Below, piece by piece: positions 9,217-17,916 of a stretch of DNA of 64,000 bases; the stretch's first letter is position 1, and every line of letters starts with the position of its first letter. A model generated the notes under the pieces. That model worked only from the letters and a program-made list of their open reading frames with translations. It was not told where the DNA came from and did not search any database. Origin of the DNA: Candidatus Poribacteria bacterium (lineage in GTDB: Bacteria > Poribacteria > WGA-4E > WGA-3G); contig JAJEET010000130.1 in the NCBI GenBank assembly GCA_022820835.1, positions 1 to 64,000 on the forward strand, given 5' to 3'. The position numbers and the translations under genes are program-made.

Positions 9217-10644
9217 ATGGAAACTTTTTTGATTGTAGACGACGAAAAAAATATACTTAAGATGTTATCCCTAGGACTCCAAATGCGGGGGTATCAGACC
9301 TTAACCGCTGCGAGTGGTGAGGAAGCTTTACAACAAGCGATGAAATCTGATGTTGATCTTGTTCTGTTGGATATCCGTATGGAGGATGGGATGGACGGTG
9401 TCCAGACCCTTGTAAAACTCCGTGAACGCTATCCTGAATTGAACGTCGTGATGATGTCCGCGCAGCAGGATATCGAAACCGCTGTTAAGACGATGGAACT
9501 CGGTGCGAAGCGATACATCACGAAACCGATCGATATTGATAAGATTTTGTCGAGTGTCGAACCGTTTTTGGAGATATCGCGCCTATCACAAGAGAATGAG
9601 ATCCTGAAATCTCAAATTATCCCAATTGATGATATGGTGGGAGAAAGTGTCGCCATCAAGCATCTCCGTTCACAGATTGATCGGGTCGCTGGGAGTAGAC
9701 TCGGTGTCCTTATTTCTGGCGAGAACGGGACCGGCAAGCAGCTTGTCGCCAACGCTATCCATCAAAAAAGCAAACGTGCAGCGAAAACCTTTATTCCACT
9801 CAACTGTGCCGCGTTACCTGATGAACTTATTGAGAGTGAACTCTTCGGACATGAGCGCGGCGCGTTCACAGGTGCGGATTCCCGCAGGCAGGGGCGTTTT
9901 GAACTCGCTGACGGTGGCACCCTCTTTCTTGATGAGATTGGCGATATGAGTTTAAAGGCGCAGGCGAAGGTCCTTCGCGTTATTGAGACCGGTGAAGTCG
10001 AACGTCTCGGTGGGAATCAGATTCGCACGGTAGATGTACGCATTATCGCCGCGACTAACAAGAATCTGCCGGAAGAGATTGAGGACGGACAGTTCCGACG
10101 TGATCTCTTTTATCGATTGAATGTTGTGCCTATTGCTGTGCCACCGCTTCGGGAACGAGCGGAGGATATTCCGTTGTTAGTCAAATACTTCGCCGAACGC
10201 CTGCAGCTCAATATGGGGTCTACCCCGAAGGTTATTGATCCCGGTGCTTACGATGTGTTTCAAAACTACCATTGGCCCGGGAACATCCGCGAGCTAAAGA
10301 ACATTGTTGAACGTCTCCTTATCATGGTGAATCGAGATGTTGTGATGGCACCCGATGTCGCTGAGGCACTGTCCTTGGTGCCACAAGTGCCTTCTACACC
10401 TAACTTTACGGGTGATGCTATGGATTATCAAGGCTCGCAGTCTCTTCCGAGCGTCGCACTTTACAAACCGGGAGCACCCTTGAGTCAGATGATGGATACT
10501 GCCGAGGCGCAGTGTATTCTCACGGCTTTGGAAGAATTCAACTGGAATATCCGGCGTACAGCGGAGGCGTTAGCGGTTGAGCGGAGCAACTTATACAAAA
10601 AAATGAACAAGTACGGTATTTCCCGACCGAGTTCCGATGATTAA
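9217..10644 (+). CDS. sigma-54-dependent response regulator (NtrC family)
   Basis: A 475-residue protein with a receiver domain at 1-120 whose phosphoacceptor is Asp52 (VLLDIRM). An AAA+ domain at about 140-375 has Walker A GENGTGKQ near 168, the sigma-54-contacting loop GAFTGA near 214, and Walker B LFLDEIGD. The C-terminal Fis-type helix-turn-helix contains [19 protein letters not shown]. It activates transcription by the sigma-54 form of RNA polymerase. It follows its kinase and precedes a pseudopilin and a prepilin peptidase, an order resembling PilS-PilR with pilin genes, so control of that secretion or pilus system is plausible. I see no clear -24/-12 site in front of the pseudopilin. 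Confidence 0.95.
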   Translation: METFLIVDDEKNILKMLSLGLQMRGYQTLTAASGEEALQQAMKSDVDLVLLDIRMEDGMDGVQTLVKLRERYPELNVVMMSAQQDIETAVKTMELGAKRYITKPIDIDKILSSVEPFLEISRLSQENEILKSQIIPIDDMVGESVAIKHLRSQIDRVAGSRLGVLISGENGTGKQLVANAIHQKSKRAAKTFIPLNCAALPDELIESELFGHERGAFTGADSRRQGRFELADGGTLFLDEIGDMSLKAQAKVLRVIETGEVERLGGNQIRTVDVRIIAATNKNLPEEIEDGQFRRDLFYRLNVVPIAVPPLRERAEDIPLLVKYFAERLQLNMGSTPKVIDPGAYDVFQNYHWPGNIRELKNIVERLLIMVNRDVVMAPDVAEALSLVPQVPSTPNFTGDAMDYQGSQSLPSVALYKPGAPLSQMMDTAEAQCILTALEEFNWNIRRTAEALAVERSNLYKKMNKYGISRPSSDD

Positions 10645-10668
10645 AATTGCGGAGTGTGTGGACGAACG

Positions 10669-11103
10669 ATGCTTAGGAAAAACATCAGCGAAAACAGCGG
10701 GATGACCCGCCTTCAACTGCTTATTCTTGTTGTCTTAGCGGCTGTCATTGGGACACTCTCCTTCCCACCATGGTTGGAGTATCGTAAAGTCGGAACAGCG
10801 GATGTTGATGTCGAAACGATTGCCGTCGCTATCAAGAAATACCATAGGCATACCGGCAGTTATCCAACGCATTTGGACGCACTGGTGACGGCTCCCGGTA
10901 TCGAAGGGTGGCGTGGCAGTTATCTCGAATCTATACCTGAAACACCGTGGGGTGGCAAGTACGTCCTATTTCAAGACAAGTATAAAATCGGGATCGCGAG
11001 GGATCACCGGCGCGTCCCCGAAAAATATCGAGTTGGTGGTGTTGCTGAGATCAGTCGCGTCTATCATGTTGACCCACAACTCGGTGAGAAATATTGGTGG
11101 TAA
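10669..11103 (+). CDS. type II secretion/type IV pilus pseudopilin (GspG-like)
   Basis: A protein of about 144 residues with a prepilin leader: SG then MTRLQLLILVVLAAVIGTL, the expected cleavage Gly followed by a hydrophobic helix. Gln stands at position +5 where most pilins have Glu. The C-terminal part (YHRHTGSYPTHLDAL, ETPWGGKYV) matches the GspG-type minor domain, which packs into a periplasmic pseudopilus. The ATG at 10669 is preferred over the GTG at 10654. The prepilin peptidase gene overlaps its stop, so processing enzyme and substrate are coupled. Nothing else of a secretion machine is visible nearby. Domain call good; subclass moderate. Confidence 0.82.
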   Translation: MLRKNISENSGMTRLQLLILVVLAAVIGTLSFPPWLEYRKVGTADVDVETIAVAIKKYHRHTGSYPTHLDALVTAPGIEGWRGSYLESIPETPWGGKYVLFQDKYKIGIARDHRRVPEKYRVGGVAEISRVYHVDPQLGEKYWW

Positions 11104-11912
11104 CCCCTGTGCTTGAGACCTGGATACCGGTATTTATCTTCCTTTTCGGTTTAGCAATCGGTAGTTTTCTTAATGTCTGTATTTACCGTATCCCTCTTCC
11201 AGACGTGTCTGTCCATTCTCCGCGTCGCTCTTTTTGTCCCGCATGCAACAAAACGATAAGTACTTATGACAACATCCCTATTTTGAGTTACCTGCTCCTA
11301 CGTGGAAAATGTCGGCATTGCGGCGCGCCGATTTCGGTACTTTACCCATTGGTCGAGCTTGCCACGGCGGGGTTATTCCTCGTGATGTACTATCGTTTTG
11401 GACTTACCCTCGAATTTCTGCTGGCATTTGTTTTCGTTGCGATATTAGTGCCAATTTTTGTCATCGATGCACAGCACTATATCATTCCAAATGTCCTCAT
11501 TGTCACTGGACTGATTCTCGGTTTCGGCATTGTCTGTGCAATTTCATATCAACGCAGCGATGTCTGGTATCTGCTTATCCGTCTCATCGGTGCTATTGCC
11601 GGCGGGTCGGCGTTGTGGTTGGTCGCTGTTATCGGGAGCGCGGTCTTACGCAAAAAAGCGATGGGTGGCGGCGACATCAAGTTGATGGCACTCATCGGAT
11701 TGTTCCTCGGTGCCTGGCCCGAACTCGCGATGGTGATAGGTTTTTCTGCCTTCAGTGGCGCGATTGTTGGGACGACACTCATCGTCTCAGGTGTGAAAAG
11801 CCGTGAGAGTCCTATCCCTTACGGTCCGTTTCTTGCCGGTGCTGCAGTGCTTGTCCTCTTGTGGGGAGATAGCCTCTGGCGTTTGTACTTGCAATCTGTG
11901 GGGTGGCATTAA
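11094..11912 (+). CDS. prepilin peptidase (A24 family)
   Basis: A polytopic inner-membrane aspartyl protease of about 270 residues, normal for GspO/PilD. The N-terminal methylase-type region has GSFLNVCIYRIP and two CxxC pairs (CPAC, CRHC). The catalytic aspartates are in FVIDAQHYIIPN and GGGDIKLMALIG. About seven or eight hydrophobic segments follow. Translation starts at a TTG (11094) or the next GTG inside the end of the pseudopilin gene, a ten-base overlap. It cleaves and N-methylates prepilins, presumably the gene before it. Confidence 0.92.
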   Translation: MVVTPVLETWIPVFIFLFGLAIGSFLNVCIYRIPLPDVSVHSPRRSFCPACNKTISTYDNIPILSYLLLRGKCRHCGAPISVLYPLVELATAGLFLVMYYRFGLTLEFLLAFVFVAILVPIFVIDAQHYIIPNVLIVTGLILGFGIVCAISYQRSDVWYLLIRLIGAIAGGSALWLVAVIGSAVLRKKAMGGGDIKLMALIGLFLGAWPELAMVIGFSAFSGAIVGTTLIVSGVKSRESPIPYGPFLAGAAVLVLLWGDSLWRLYLQSVGWH

Positions 11913-11914
11913 TC

Positions 11915-11938
11915 GTAGGAGGGATTTGTGATCCCGAT
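11915..11938. repeat. palindromic element, family A, intergenic
   Basis: GTAGGAGGGAT, loop TTGTG, ATCCC then GATC. It aligns with the copy at 34274, but its stem bases are different and still paired. It lies just after the prepilin peptidase stop. Confidence 0.6.
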
Positions 11939-11988
11939 CAGGCACATTCTGTGTGCTGTTAGCTATCATCTAATGCAATGGAGGAAAC

Positions 11989-13533
11989 ATGAAAACCTTT
12001 TGCCTAATCATCTGTCTACTGATGTTAATCTTGAGCCTGCAAGTTGTGTATGCACAACAAGTACCTACCGAGGATTTTGTTAAACCGGAAACACCTTTGG
12101 AAGAAGCATTGACTATGGTGCTGATTCCGGCAGGCGAGTTTCAAATGGGGAGCAACGACAGCGAAGCACATGATGACGAAAAACCGGTCCATACTGTTTA
12201 TACTGATGCGTTCTATATTGACAAATACGAAGTAACCGTTGGCGAATACAAAGCATTCATTCAGGCTACAGGGTATCCTGCCCCTAACTGGAATGAGATC
12301 GCTGAGGATTCTCCGACTGATCAACATCCTATTATTCATGTGAGTTGGCACGATGCAATGGCGTATGCAAAATGGACAGGTAAACGCCTTCCAACAGAGG
12401 CAGAGTGGGAGAAAGCTGCGCGCGGCGGATTGATTGGACAGAAGTATACTTGGGGTAATACCGTAGATCCCAGCAAAGGAAACTATAACCGGAACGCCGG
12501 AGGAACAACTGTTGTTGGGAGTTATCCTCCGAATCGCTATGGCGTGTACGATATGGCAGGTAATGCCTGGGAGTGGTGTCTTGATGCGTATAATTCGGAT
12601 TTCTATGCAAGTGCGCCTGGGGAGAATCCCGTTGCTGGCGGTACTGTAGAAGATATTGTCTCCAATTTCGCAGGGGTCAAAACGGATCGTGTGTTGCGAG
12701 GTATTGCCTGGACGGATACCGCAAAACCTGTGCTGGTTGCAACGCGTGTTGGAAGAGATCCGATGGAAACCAGGCGTCTCTATGGTTTCCGATGTGTGAA
12801 GGCAGCTACACCGAGAATATCCGAGGAGCCCGACGTTATTTTTCAATTGGTTGAGCGTCTACAATTTGCTGATGGCACGGCAGTAAAATCCATCGCTAAA
12901 GATGATATTGATGCACTTCGGGACCGACCCATTCGCCTTGGACCGAATGACCATCTTGATGGCGTAACCCTAACAAACGAAAAGGACGAAGATATTCAGG
13001 TGCGAACGTGTAGAGAATATGATGCTGCGCTTAAGCGTGGCTACTATGCCAACACGAATTTTGATGCACAAATGTCTATGTGGTTTAAGCATCAGTGTGG
13101 ATTGTTGAACGCTTTGGAGCGGGCAGCTGCTCCTCGGCAAAGTTATATCTCAAATCCTAAAGTGGGAATAACCAATTTAGAGTTGATGCCTTTTTCCGTT
13201 TTTCCTTACGCGTCGGACGAGGAGATAAAGTCAGGAGCGACATTTCAGACAAAGATCAAGAATGGAGAACTCAGAGTTGTAGAAAAAAATCAAAACACTC
13301 TGACCACCGAAGAAATTGATACGGGACAATTTTTACAGGAAGTGGTACGTGCTGACTTTAACGATGACGGTATTGAAGATATTTTCCTATTTGAGTATCA
13401 TTATGCAATACGCGGCACATTCGGTTCCGGCGGAGTTATTGTCTTAACCCGTAAATCAGCAGATGGGAAGTTTGAAGTTGTACGACCCGCCAACCCAACA
13501 CAATCTTCCGGACATCCATACTGGTTTGATTGA
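11989..13533 (+). CDS. secreted SUMF1/formylglycine-generating-enzyme-like protein
   Basis: A 514-residue protein with a signal peptide (cleavage expected after VVYA, about residue 22). A SUMF1/EgtB/PvdO-type domain at about 40-275 shows VLIPAGEFQMGSND, YIDKYEVTVGEYKAF, VSWHDAMAYAKWTGKRLPTE, YDMAGNAWEWCLD and LYGFRCVK. In Poribacteria-like genomes these domains are common and rarely have a known substrate. The paired cysteines of true sulfatase-activating enzymes are not evident, so formylglycine formation should not be assumed. Residues 280-514 are a separate region, with DFNDDGIEDIFLFEY resembling a calcium-binding FG-GAP-like loop. A partial copy of the N-terminal part lies at 15815. Confidence 0.85.
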   Translation: MKTFCLIICLLMLILSLQVVYAQQVPTEDFVKPETPLEEALTMVLIPAGEFQMGSNDSEAHDDEKPVHTVYTDAFYIDKYEVTVGEYKAFIQATGYPAPNWNEIAEDSPTDQHPIIHVSWHDAMAYAKWTGKRLPTEAEWEKAARGGLIGQKYTWGNTVDPSKGNYNRNAGGTTVVGSYPPNRYGVYDMAGNAWEWCLDAYNSDFYASAPGENPVAGGTVEDIVSNFAGVKTDRVLRGIAWTDTAKPVLVATRVGRDPMETRRLYGFRCVKAATPRISEEPDVIFQLVERLQFADGTAVKSIAKDDIDALRDRPIRLGPNDHLDGVTLTNEKDEDIQVRTCREYDAALKRGYYANTNFDAQMSMWFKHQCGLLNALERAAAPRQSYISNPKVGITNLELMPFSVFPYASDEEIKSGATFQTKIKNGELRVVEKNQNTLTTEEIDTGQFLQEVVRADFNDDGIEDIFLFEYHYAIRGTFGSGGVIVLTRKSADGKFEVVRPANPTQSSGHPYWFD

Positions 13534-13607
13534 GATTTTGTATTATAACCCAAGTTGCTACCAACGAATTTTTGAGCATTGTAACACGGTTTTTTGGACA
13601 CTTTCTT

Positions 13608-13629
13608 CACCCCGTAGGGGTGCTATGTG
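13608..13629. repeat. palindromic element, family B
   Basis: CACCCC-GTA-GGGGTG followed by CTATGTG. The 300-base gap 13534-13833 holds this element, a weaker relative at about 13656-13669 and a family D hairpin at 13766. No convincing gene is present there. Confidence 0.5.
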
Positions 13630-13765
13630 AAAAGAAAAGGCGTATTGGAGCGACCGCACTCCGTAGGCAGGCAGACTTTTTAGGATGGGAAGCGACAATC
13701 GGGAAAAAGATTGTGAAGCTTGTAGCACAGTAAATCTCTTGTCAAATTCGGTGAACCCTTAATTT

Positions 13766-13789
13766 GTAGCATAACCTGTTAGGTTGTGC
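13766..13789. repeat. hairpin repeat, family D
   Basis: GTAGCATAACC-TGTTA-GGTTGTGC. It has the same frame as the hairpin at 41136 (GTAGCATAGGC-TGTTA-GCCTGTGC), but the stem bases differ on both sides so pairing is kept. It lies upstream of the cytochrome-type gene. Confidence 0.55.
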
Positions 13790-13833
13790 AAACTTGAACC
13801 CTTCCAAAAATGGTGTAACGCGAAGGAGAAAAT

Positions 13834-15795
13834 ATGAACAGCAACCTAAAAGCCTTCCGCAAAATCATTTTTCTATTGATCCTCTTTTCGAGTCATCACT
13901 TCGCATACGCACAACAACCTATTTCACAACAGGCGTTCACTGTCTTTGAGCAGCACTGCCTTGATTGCCACGGCGAATTCGGAGCATATACCGACCCTCT
14001 TCTCATCAAACGTGCACATTTAATCGTAGACCGTGCTATTATTCCGAAGCAGCCCGATGCCTCCCGACTCTATCTGCGCCTGCTCAGTGATACGGATACC
14101 GGTTCACGAATGCCGTTGGATCAAGAACCTCTTGATGCTGACGAGATCGCCACGATCCGTCGCTGGATTGAAGCAGGAGCACCAGATTGGGCGGCGATCC
14201 CTAAACCCGAACGCCGTTTCATCACCACCGAGGCGATGCTCAAATCTATCCACGCCCACGTAACCTCGCTCACTACCTTTGACCGTTCCTTTGCCCGCTA
14301 TTTCACACTGACGCATCTCTACAACGCTGGAGCAACAGATGAGAACCTCCGCGCCTATCGCAATGCGTTATCGAAATTGGTTAATAGCCTATCGTGGGGT
14401 TCTAAGGTCGTCAAACCGAAACCTATTGACCCAGAGGAGACAATCCTTTATATTGACCTACGACACTACGAATGGGACATCAAAAGCGATAAATGGTATA
14501 AGATTGAACAGGCATATCCGTACGGTCTGCAATTAGATTCACCAACGTATACAGCCGTATGCGAAGAGATGGGTTGTGATTTGCCGTTCGTCTGGGCGGA
14601 CTGGTTCATAGCGACGGCTTCTTTACCACCGCTCTATTACGAGATTCTTGATTTGCCAGAAACAGTTAAGGAGTTGGAGACTCAACTTGAGGTGGATGTT
14701 AGCGGAAATATAAAGAATGCCCCAGGTGTTCGCGTTTGGCGTGCCGGTTTTAATGAATCTGGCGTATCAGTTAATAACCGTATTGTGGAACGCCACAAAT
14801 CTCGGTATGGCGCGTATTGGAAATCCTATGACTTTGCGGGGAATGTGGGTACGCAAAACATCTTCACGCATCCGCTCAATTTCACGCATGATGGCAGCGA
14901 GATAATCTTCAACCTTCTAAACGGATTGCAGGCGTACTACCTGTCCACGGCTACCGGCGAGAGACTTGATGCGGCACCGATTAACATTGTATCAAATGTG
15001 GGCACAAGAGATCCCGTTGTCCGCAATGGACTCTCCTGCTTGGGCTGCCACACAGAAGGAATGAAAGCGTTTGAAGATCAGGTACGTCCGGTCATTGAGC
15101 AGAATCGAAATCCCTCTTATGACAAAGCACAAGCGTTACGTCTCTATACCGAAAAATCGGAAGTGGATAGTCTTGTTCGTGAGGATATTGCGCGTTATCG
15201 GCGAGCGATTGAAGCTGCCGGTGGAGTCTTTGGAGGAAGCGAGCCGATGCAGCAGTTGGTTAAGCAGTTTGAGAGACCGCTTGACGCAACGCATGCTGCG
15301 GCAGAAGTCGGATTGGAAACCGCCGATTTTCTTAAGGAAATTCGTGAGAATAGGACACTCCGTAAAGCGGGATTGTTAGTACTAATGGTGGAACCGGTGG
15401 ATAGGTCCGAAAACTGGGAACCACAATTTGGGATTGTTAAGCGCGATGCTTGGGAATCACAATTTGCGGAGATAGTTTCTGCATTACAAGGACAGGTTGA
15501 GTCTGGGGCCCCCGGAATAACTAAACCTACTTACAAAAACCGAGTGGAACCGAAGTATCCAGACGCTGCCAAGAAGGCAAGGAAAGAGGGCACCGTTATT
15601 TTGCAAATGACCATTGATGAAAAAGGTCTCCCTAAAGATATTGTTGCATTAACAAGCCTTGGATTTGGACTCGAAGAGGCAGCGATTGAAGCACTGAAAA
15701 AGATGTCCTTCAATCCGGCAACAAAGGCTGGTAAGCCGATCAGTCTTAAGAAAGTTCAAATTCCTTATGAGTTTAAACTTAAGTTAACGCCATAA
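13834..15795 (+). CDS. secreted cytochrome-type protein with C-terminal TonB domain
   Basis: A 653-residue protein with a signal peptide ending near FAYA (residue 26). A planctomycete-type cytochrome C motif CLDCH is at 42-46 and a second CxxCH (CLGCH) is at 402-406, so two haems could be bound covalently. The middle part has no recognised fold. Residues about 567-653 form a TonB/energy-transducer-like C-terminal domain: VEPKYPDAAKKARKEGTVIL, then IEALKKMSFNPATKAGKP. This domain usually contacts outer-membrane receptors or appears in periplasmic proteins. The combination suggests a periplasmic redox protein tied to envelope transport, which is inference. Good start with GAAGGAG upstream. Confidence 0.85.
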   Translation: MNSNLKAFRKIIFLLILFSSHHFAYAQQPISQQAFTVFEQHCLDCHGEFGAYTDPLLIKRAHLIVDRAIIPKQPDASRLYLRLLSDTDTGSRMPLDQEPLDADEIATIRRWIEAGAPDWAAIPKPERRFITTEAMLKSIHAHVTSLTTFDRSFARYFTLTHLYNAGATDENLRAYRNALSKLVNSLSWGSKVVKPKPIDPEETILYIDLRHYEWDIKSDKWYKIEQAYPYGLQLDSPTYTAVCEEMGCDLPFVWADWFIATASLPPLYYEILDLPETVKELETQLEVDVSGNIKNAPGVRVWRAGFNESGVSVNNRIVERHKSRYGAYWKSYDFAGNVGTQNIFTHPLNFTHDGSEIIFNLLNGLQAYYLSTATGERLDAAPINIVSNVGTRDPVVRNGLSCLGCHTEGMKAFEDQVRPVIEQNRNPSYDKAQALRLYTEKSEVDSLVREDIARYRRAIEAAGGVFGGSEPMQQLVKQFERPLDATHAAAEVGLETADFLKEIRENRTLRKAGLLVLMVEPVDRSENWEPQFGIVKRDAWESQFAEIVSALQGQVESGAPGITKPTYKNRVEPKYPDAAKKARKEGTVILQMTIDEKGLPKDIVALTSLGFGLEEAAIEALKKMSFNPATKAGKPISLKKVQIPYEFKLKLTP

Positions 15796-15814
15796 GGCAC
15801 TGCGAATATAAGAC

Positions 15815-15922
15815 ATAGCGCTGATTCCGGTAGGTGAATTTCAAATGGGTGGCAACGACAGCGAAGCAAGCGATGACGAGAAACCAGTCCATACTGTTTA
15901 TGTTGATATGTTTTATCTTTGA
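15815..15922 (+). pseudogene. remnant of a SUMF1-like gene
   Basis: The plus strand reads ALIPVGEFQMGGNDSEASDD then EKPVHTVYVDMFYL and a stop. This matches residues about 39-77 of the SUMF1-like protein at 11989 at both DNA and protein level. No start codon or the rest of the domain is present. It lies between converging genes and looks like debris from a duplication. Confidence 0.8.
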
Positions 15923-15928
15923 CCTCTT

Positions 15929-17038
15929 TCAGGAAGCAGTCCGATTGCGCGCTATCACTTCCCATGTGCCTCGACAATATCCATCGGTATCTACGACATA
16001 GTAAAACGGATGTAGCGCGACACATGGACAGATATGCGTCGGACAGACGTAAATCTCTTGTCCGATGTGCATCGGTGTACTGTCAGGAACGTTGATTGCC
16101 CAATGCTCCTCGTGTTGCATGTCCACTTCAGCGTTTTCGACATTCAGAACGACCCCCCGGTCCCCAGCAGGATCGGCGGCGATGGCTTTATGTCCCAAAT
16201 CAAGCGTAATCCGATGCGGCGTAGGGATACTAATCACACGACTCAAGAGCAGTGCTGCAGGCGTAAAACCGAGGTCAGGAAAATGGGTTGTATAGCCGTG
16301 GTCGTGGAAAACGAAAGTCCCCGGCGATGCCTCTACTCCGGGTGTCTCCGCATAGATCGGGAATGTCGGCGTGCCACCCATCACCACCAACGGTACGTCA
16401 AGACCTTTGGCAGCAAGTTTATCTTTCATCTCTGCAACTTGTGCAAGGCTCTTGTTGCAGGCTGCTTTCCGTTCGGTCACATCTTCATCATGGATATGTC
16501 CATCGTAGACGTGCAGTCCCCAGGGTTGCAACCCTTCTTCCACTTCAATCTGTGCGTAAACATCTACAGCAGCATCGCCGACCGGTATCCCCGTACGGTT
16601 CATCCCGACATCCAGATCCAGCATGACTCTAACGGTTAAACCGTGCTTCGCCACTGCCTTTGAGAGTGCCGTCACTGCCTCTGAGTGATCAACAATAACC
16701 TTGAAATCCGCGTTGGGATATTGCCGCTGTAACATTACGAAACGGTCGATATTCGGTCCCACCATCTGATAGGCAATCAGAATATCTTCAATGCCGTTCT
16801 GTACCAACATCTCCGCTTCGCGTAGCGTGGCGCACTTGTGCTTCAGGATACCGGCATCGCGTTCCATAGCGATAATCTCCGCCGTTTTATGCGTCTTCGC
16901 ATGCGGTCTGAGCTTTGAGACATCCCCATTAACAGTAGCGATGGCGTGTTCGATATTCTGCTGAACCTGCGCGAGATAGACGACAAGGGACGGACTCGGT
17001 ATCGTCTCAACGTTCTGAATACGGTATCTCTTATCCAT
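15929..17038 (-). CDS. PLP-dependent D-threonine aldolase/D-serine dehydratase-like enzyme
   Basis: A 369-residue protein of the alanine-racemase-N fold III family. The lysine-bearing N-terminal motif is LRPHAKTHKTAEI, where the second Lys is the likely Schiff-base residue. The C-terminal metal site is PTHICPCVALH, as in DSD1/D-threonine aldolases where His and Cys bind zinc. The protein would cleave D-3-hydroxyamino acids or dehydrate D-serine; the two cannot be told apart here. The start is set at the ATG at 17038 (MDKRYRIQ), which has AGAGG upstream, not the longer frame. It converges on the SUMF1 remnant. Confidence 0.88.
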   Translation of the reverse strand: MDKRYRIQNVETIPSPSLVVYLAQVQQNIEHAIATVNGDVSKLRPHAKTHKTAEIIAMERDAGILKHKCATLREAEMLVQNGIEDILIAYQMVGPNIDRFVMLQRQYPNADFKVIVDHSEAVTALSKAVAKHGLTVRVMLDLDVGMNRTGIPVGDAAVDVYAQIEVEEGLQPWGLHVYDGHIHDEDVTERKAACNKSLAQVAEMKDKLAAKGLDVPLVVMGGTPTFPIYAETPGVEASPGTFVFHDHGYTTHFPDLGFTPAALLLSRVISIPTPHRITLDLGHKAIAADPAGDRGVVLNVENAEVDMQHEEHWAINVPDSTPMHIGQEIYVCPTHICPCVALHPFYYVVDTDGYCRGTWEVIARNRTAS

Positions 17039-17063
17039 GGGTTTACCTCTTTGTTTAAGCGGA

Positions 17064-17396
17064 TTACAACAGTACAAACAATCCCACCTTTGCCTCTGTC
17101 GCAAATGCTTTGATATCAGCGAAATGCCGCCTCAAATTGTATTCGACAACACTCGTCGAACAATTCCATTTTCTGATCCAAATCACTTTGGGCGGATATC
17201 CGTGAATAACACTCCTATTCCTGAAGTCTGTATCCTTTGAAACGATAAGGTAGCCGTTATCACGAGCATAATTCCATAACTGGGTATCTGTTGCCGTATT
17301 TAACCCAATAGCTTTAACGTGGGTGGAATTAGGAAATAGATCCGCTAGCTGGGTCACCAATTGGTCGGATAGGTTCTGATCGAATAGGAGTTTCAT
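17064..17396 (-). CDS. DUF5615 PIN-like toxin
   Basis: A 110-residue protein starting MKLLFDQNLSDQLV, with KAIGLNTATDTQLWNYARDN and IVSKDTDF. These are the conserved acidic positions of the DUF5615 PIN-like group, expected to be an RNase toxin. The ATG at 17396 lies inside the end of the DUF433 gene, giving a 68-base overlap. DUF433-DUF5615 pairs are common putative toxin-antitoxin modules. No toxicity can be shown from sequence. Confidence 0.85.
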   Translation of the reverse strand: MKLLFDQNLSDQLVTQLADLFPNSTHVKAIGLNTATDTQLWNYARDNGYLIVSKDTDFRNRSVIHGYPPKVIWIRKWNCSTSVVEYNLRRHFADIKAFATEAKVGLFVLL

Positions 17397-17625
17397 TGGT
17401 GTAAACAACCGCCTGTGATTTTTCCTTGTCCGCAGCATACGCGAAACAGGCACGAATGTCTGTCTCGGTCAACTCCGGAAAATCATTAAGCACTTCCGCC
17501 ACTGTCATACCGGATGCAAGGTATTCAAAAACATCGTAAACAGTGATCCGCATTCCGCGAATACACGGCTGTCCGCTGCGCTTATCCGGTTCGATGGTGA
17601 TAATGTCCTTGTAGTCCTTCATCAT
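17329..17625 (-). CDS. DUF433 antitoxin-like protein
   Basis: A 98-residue protein. GQPCIRGMRITVYDVFEYL and MTVAEVLNDFPELTETDI are typical of DUF433, a winged-helix-like family paired with DUF5615 or PIN proteins. It starts at ATG 17625 with GAGGTAAC upstream; the second codon is also ATG. The C-terminal 25 residues (after YAADKEKSQ) extend past the usual domain and are encoded in the overlap with the toxin gene. It is likely a DNA-binding antitoxin that autoregulates the pair, by family analogy. Confidence 0.85.
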   Translation of the reverse strand: MMKDYKDIITIEPDKRSGQPCIRGMRITVYDVFEYLASGMTVAEVLNDFPELTETDIRACFAYAADKEKSQAVVYTNETPIRSEPIRPIGDPASGSIS

Positions 17626-17694
17626 GTTACCTCGAAAATATTAAAAGATTAAGTTTAAATCCATTTGATGTTGGAATTATGTTTGATAGTGGCA

Positions 17695-17889
17695 TCACTT
17701 TTCCTCGCTATGAATGGATAGGTATTCTCTCACTTCCAGATTCACCCGATCAATTTCCGCAAGAAAACCGCTGGCGGGCAACTCATAATTCCGCGGATTG
17801 GTTTCGACCTCTCGGATCTTTTCAGCTACTTTTTAAAAACGTTCAATGTGTTCCAGCGTTGCTTCAAGTTCTTGATTATTCTGAATCAT
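17695..17889 (-). pseudogene. small conserved gene with an internal nonsense codon
   Basis: Reading from ATG 17889 gives MIQNNQELEATLEHIERF, a TAA at 17833-17835, then KVAEKIREVETNPRNYELPA and a tail ending LSIHSEEK before TGA at 17695. The 65-codon frame is otherwise intact. The stop is one transition from CAA (Gln), which fits the helical pattern. It resembles short helical proteins found beside toxin-like genes, but I cannot name the family securely. It lies between the ATPase stop and the DUF433 gene. Confidence 0.6.
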
Positions 17890-17916
17890 TATGAATTATC
17901 TTAGCGCGGCTTAATT

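Noticed and set aside
11989..13533. True sulfatase-activating formylglycine enzyme
   Set aside because: Secreted, with no visible active-site cysteine pair and no sulfatase nearby; only the fold is claimed.
13530..13733. 67-codon plus-strand frame after the SUMF1-like gene
   Set aside because: It runs through a family B palindrome and a second degenerate copy, with no ribosome site; better explained as repeat DNA.
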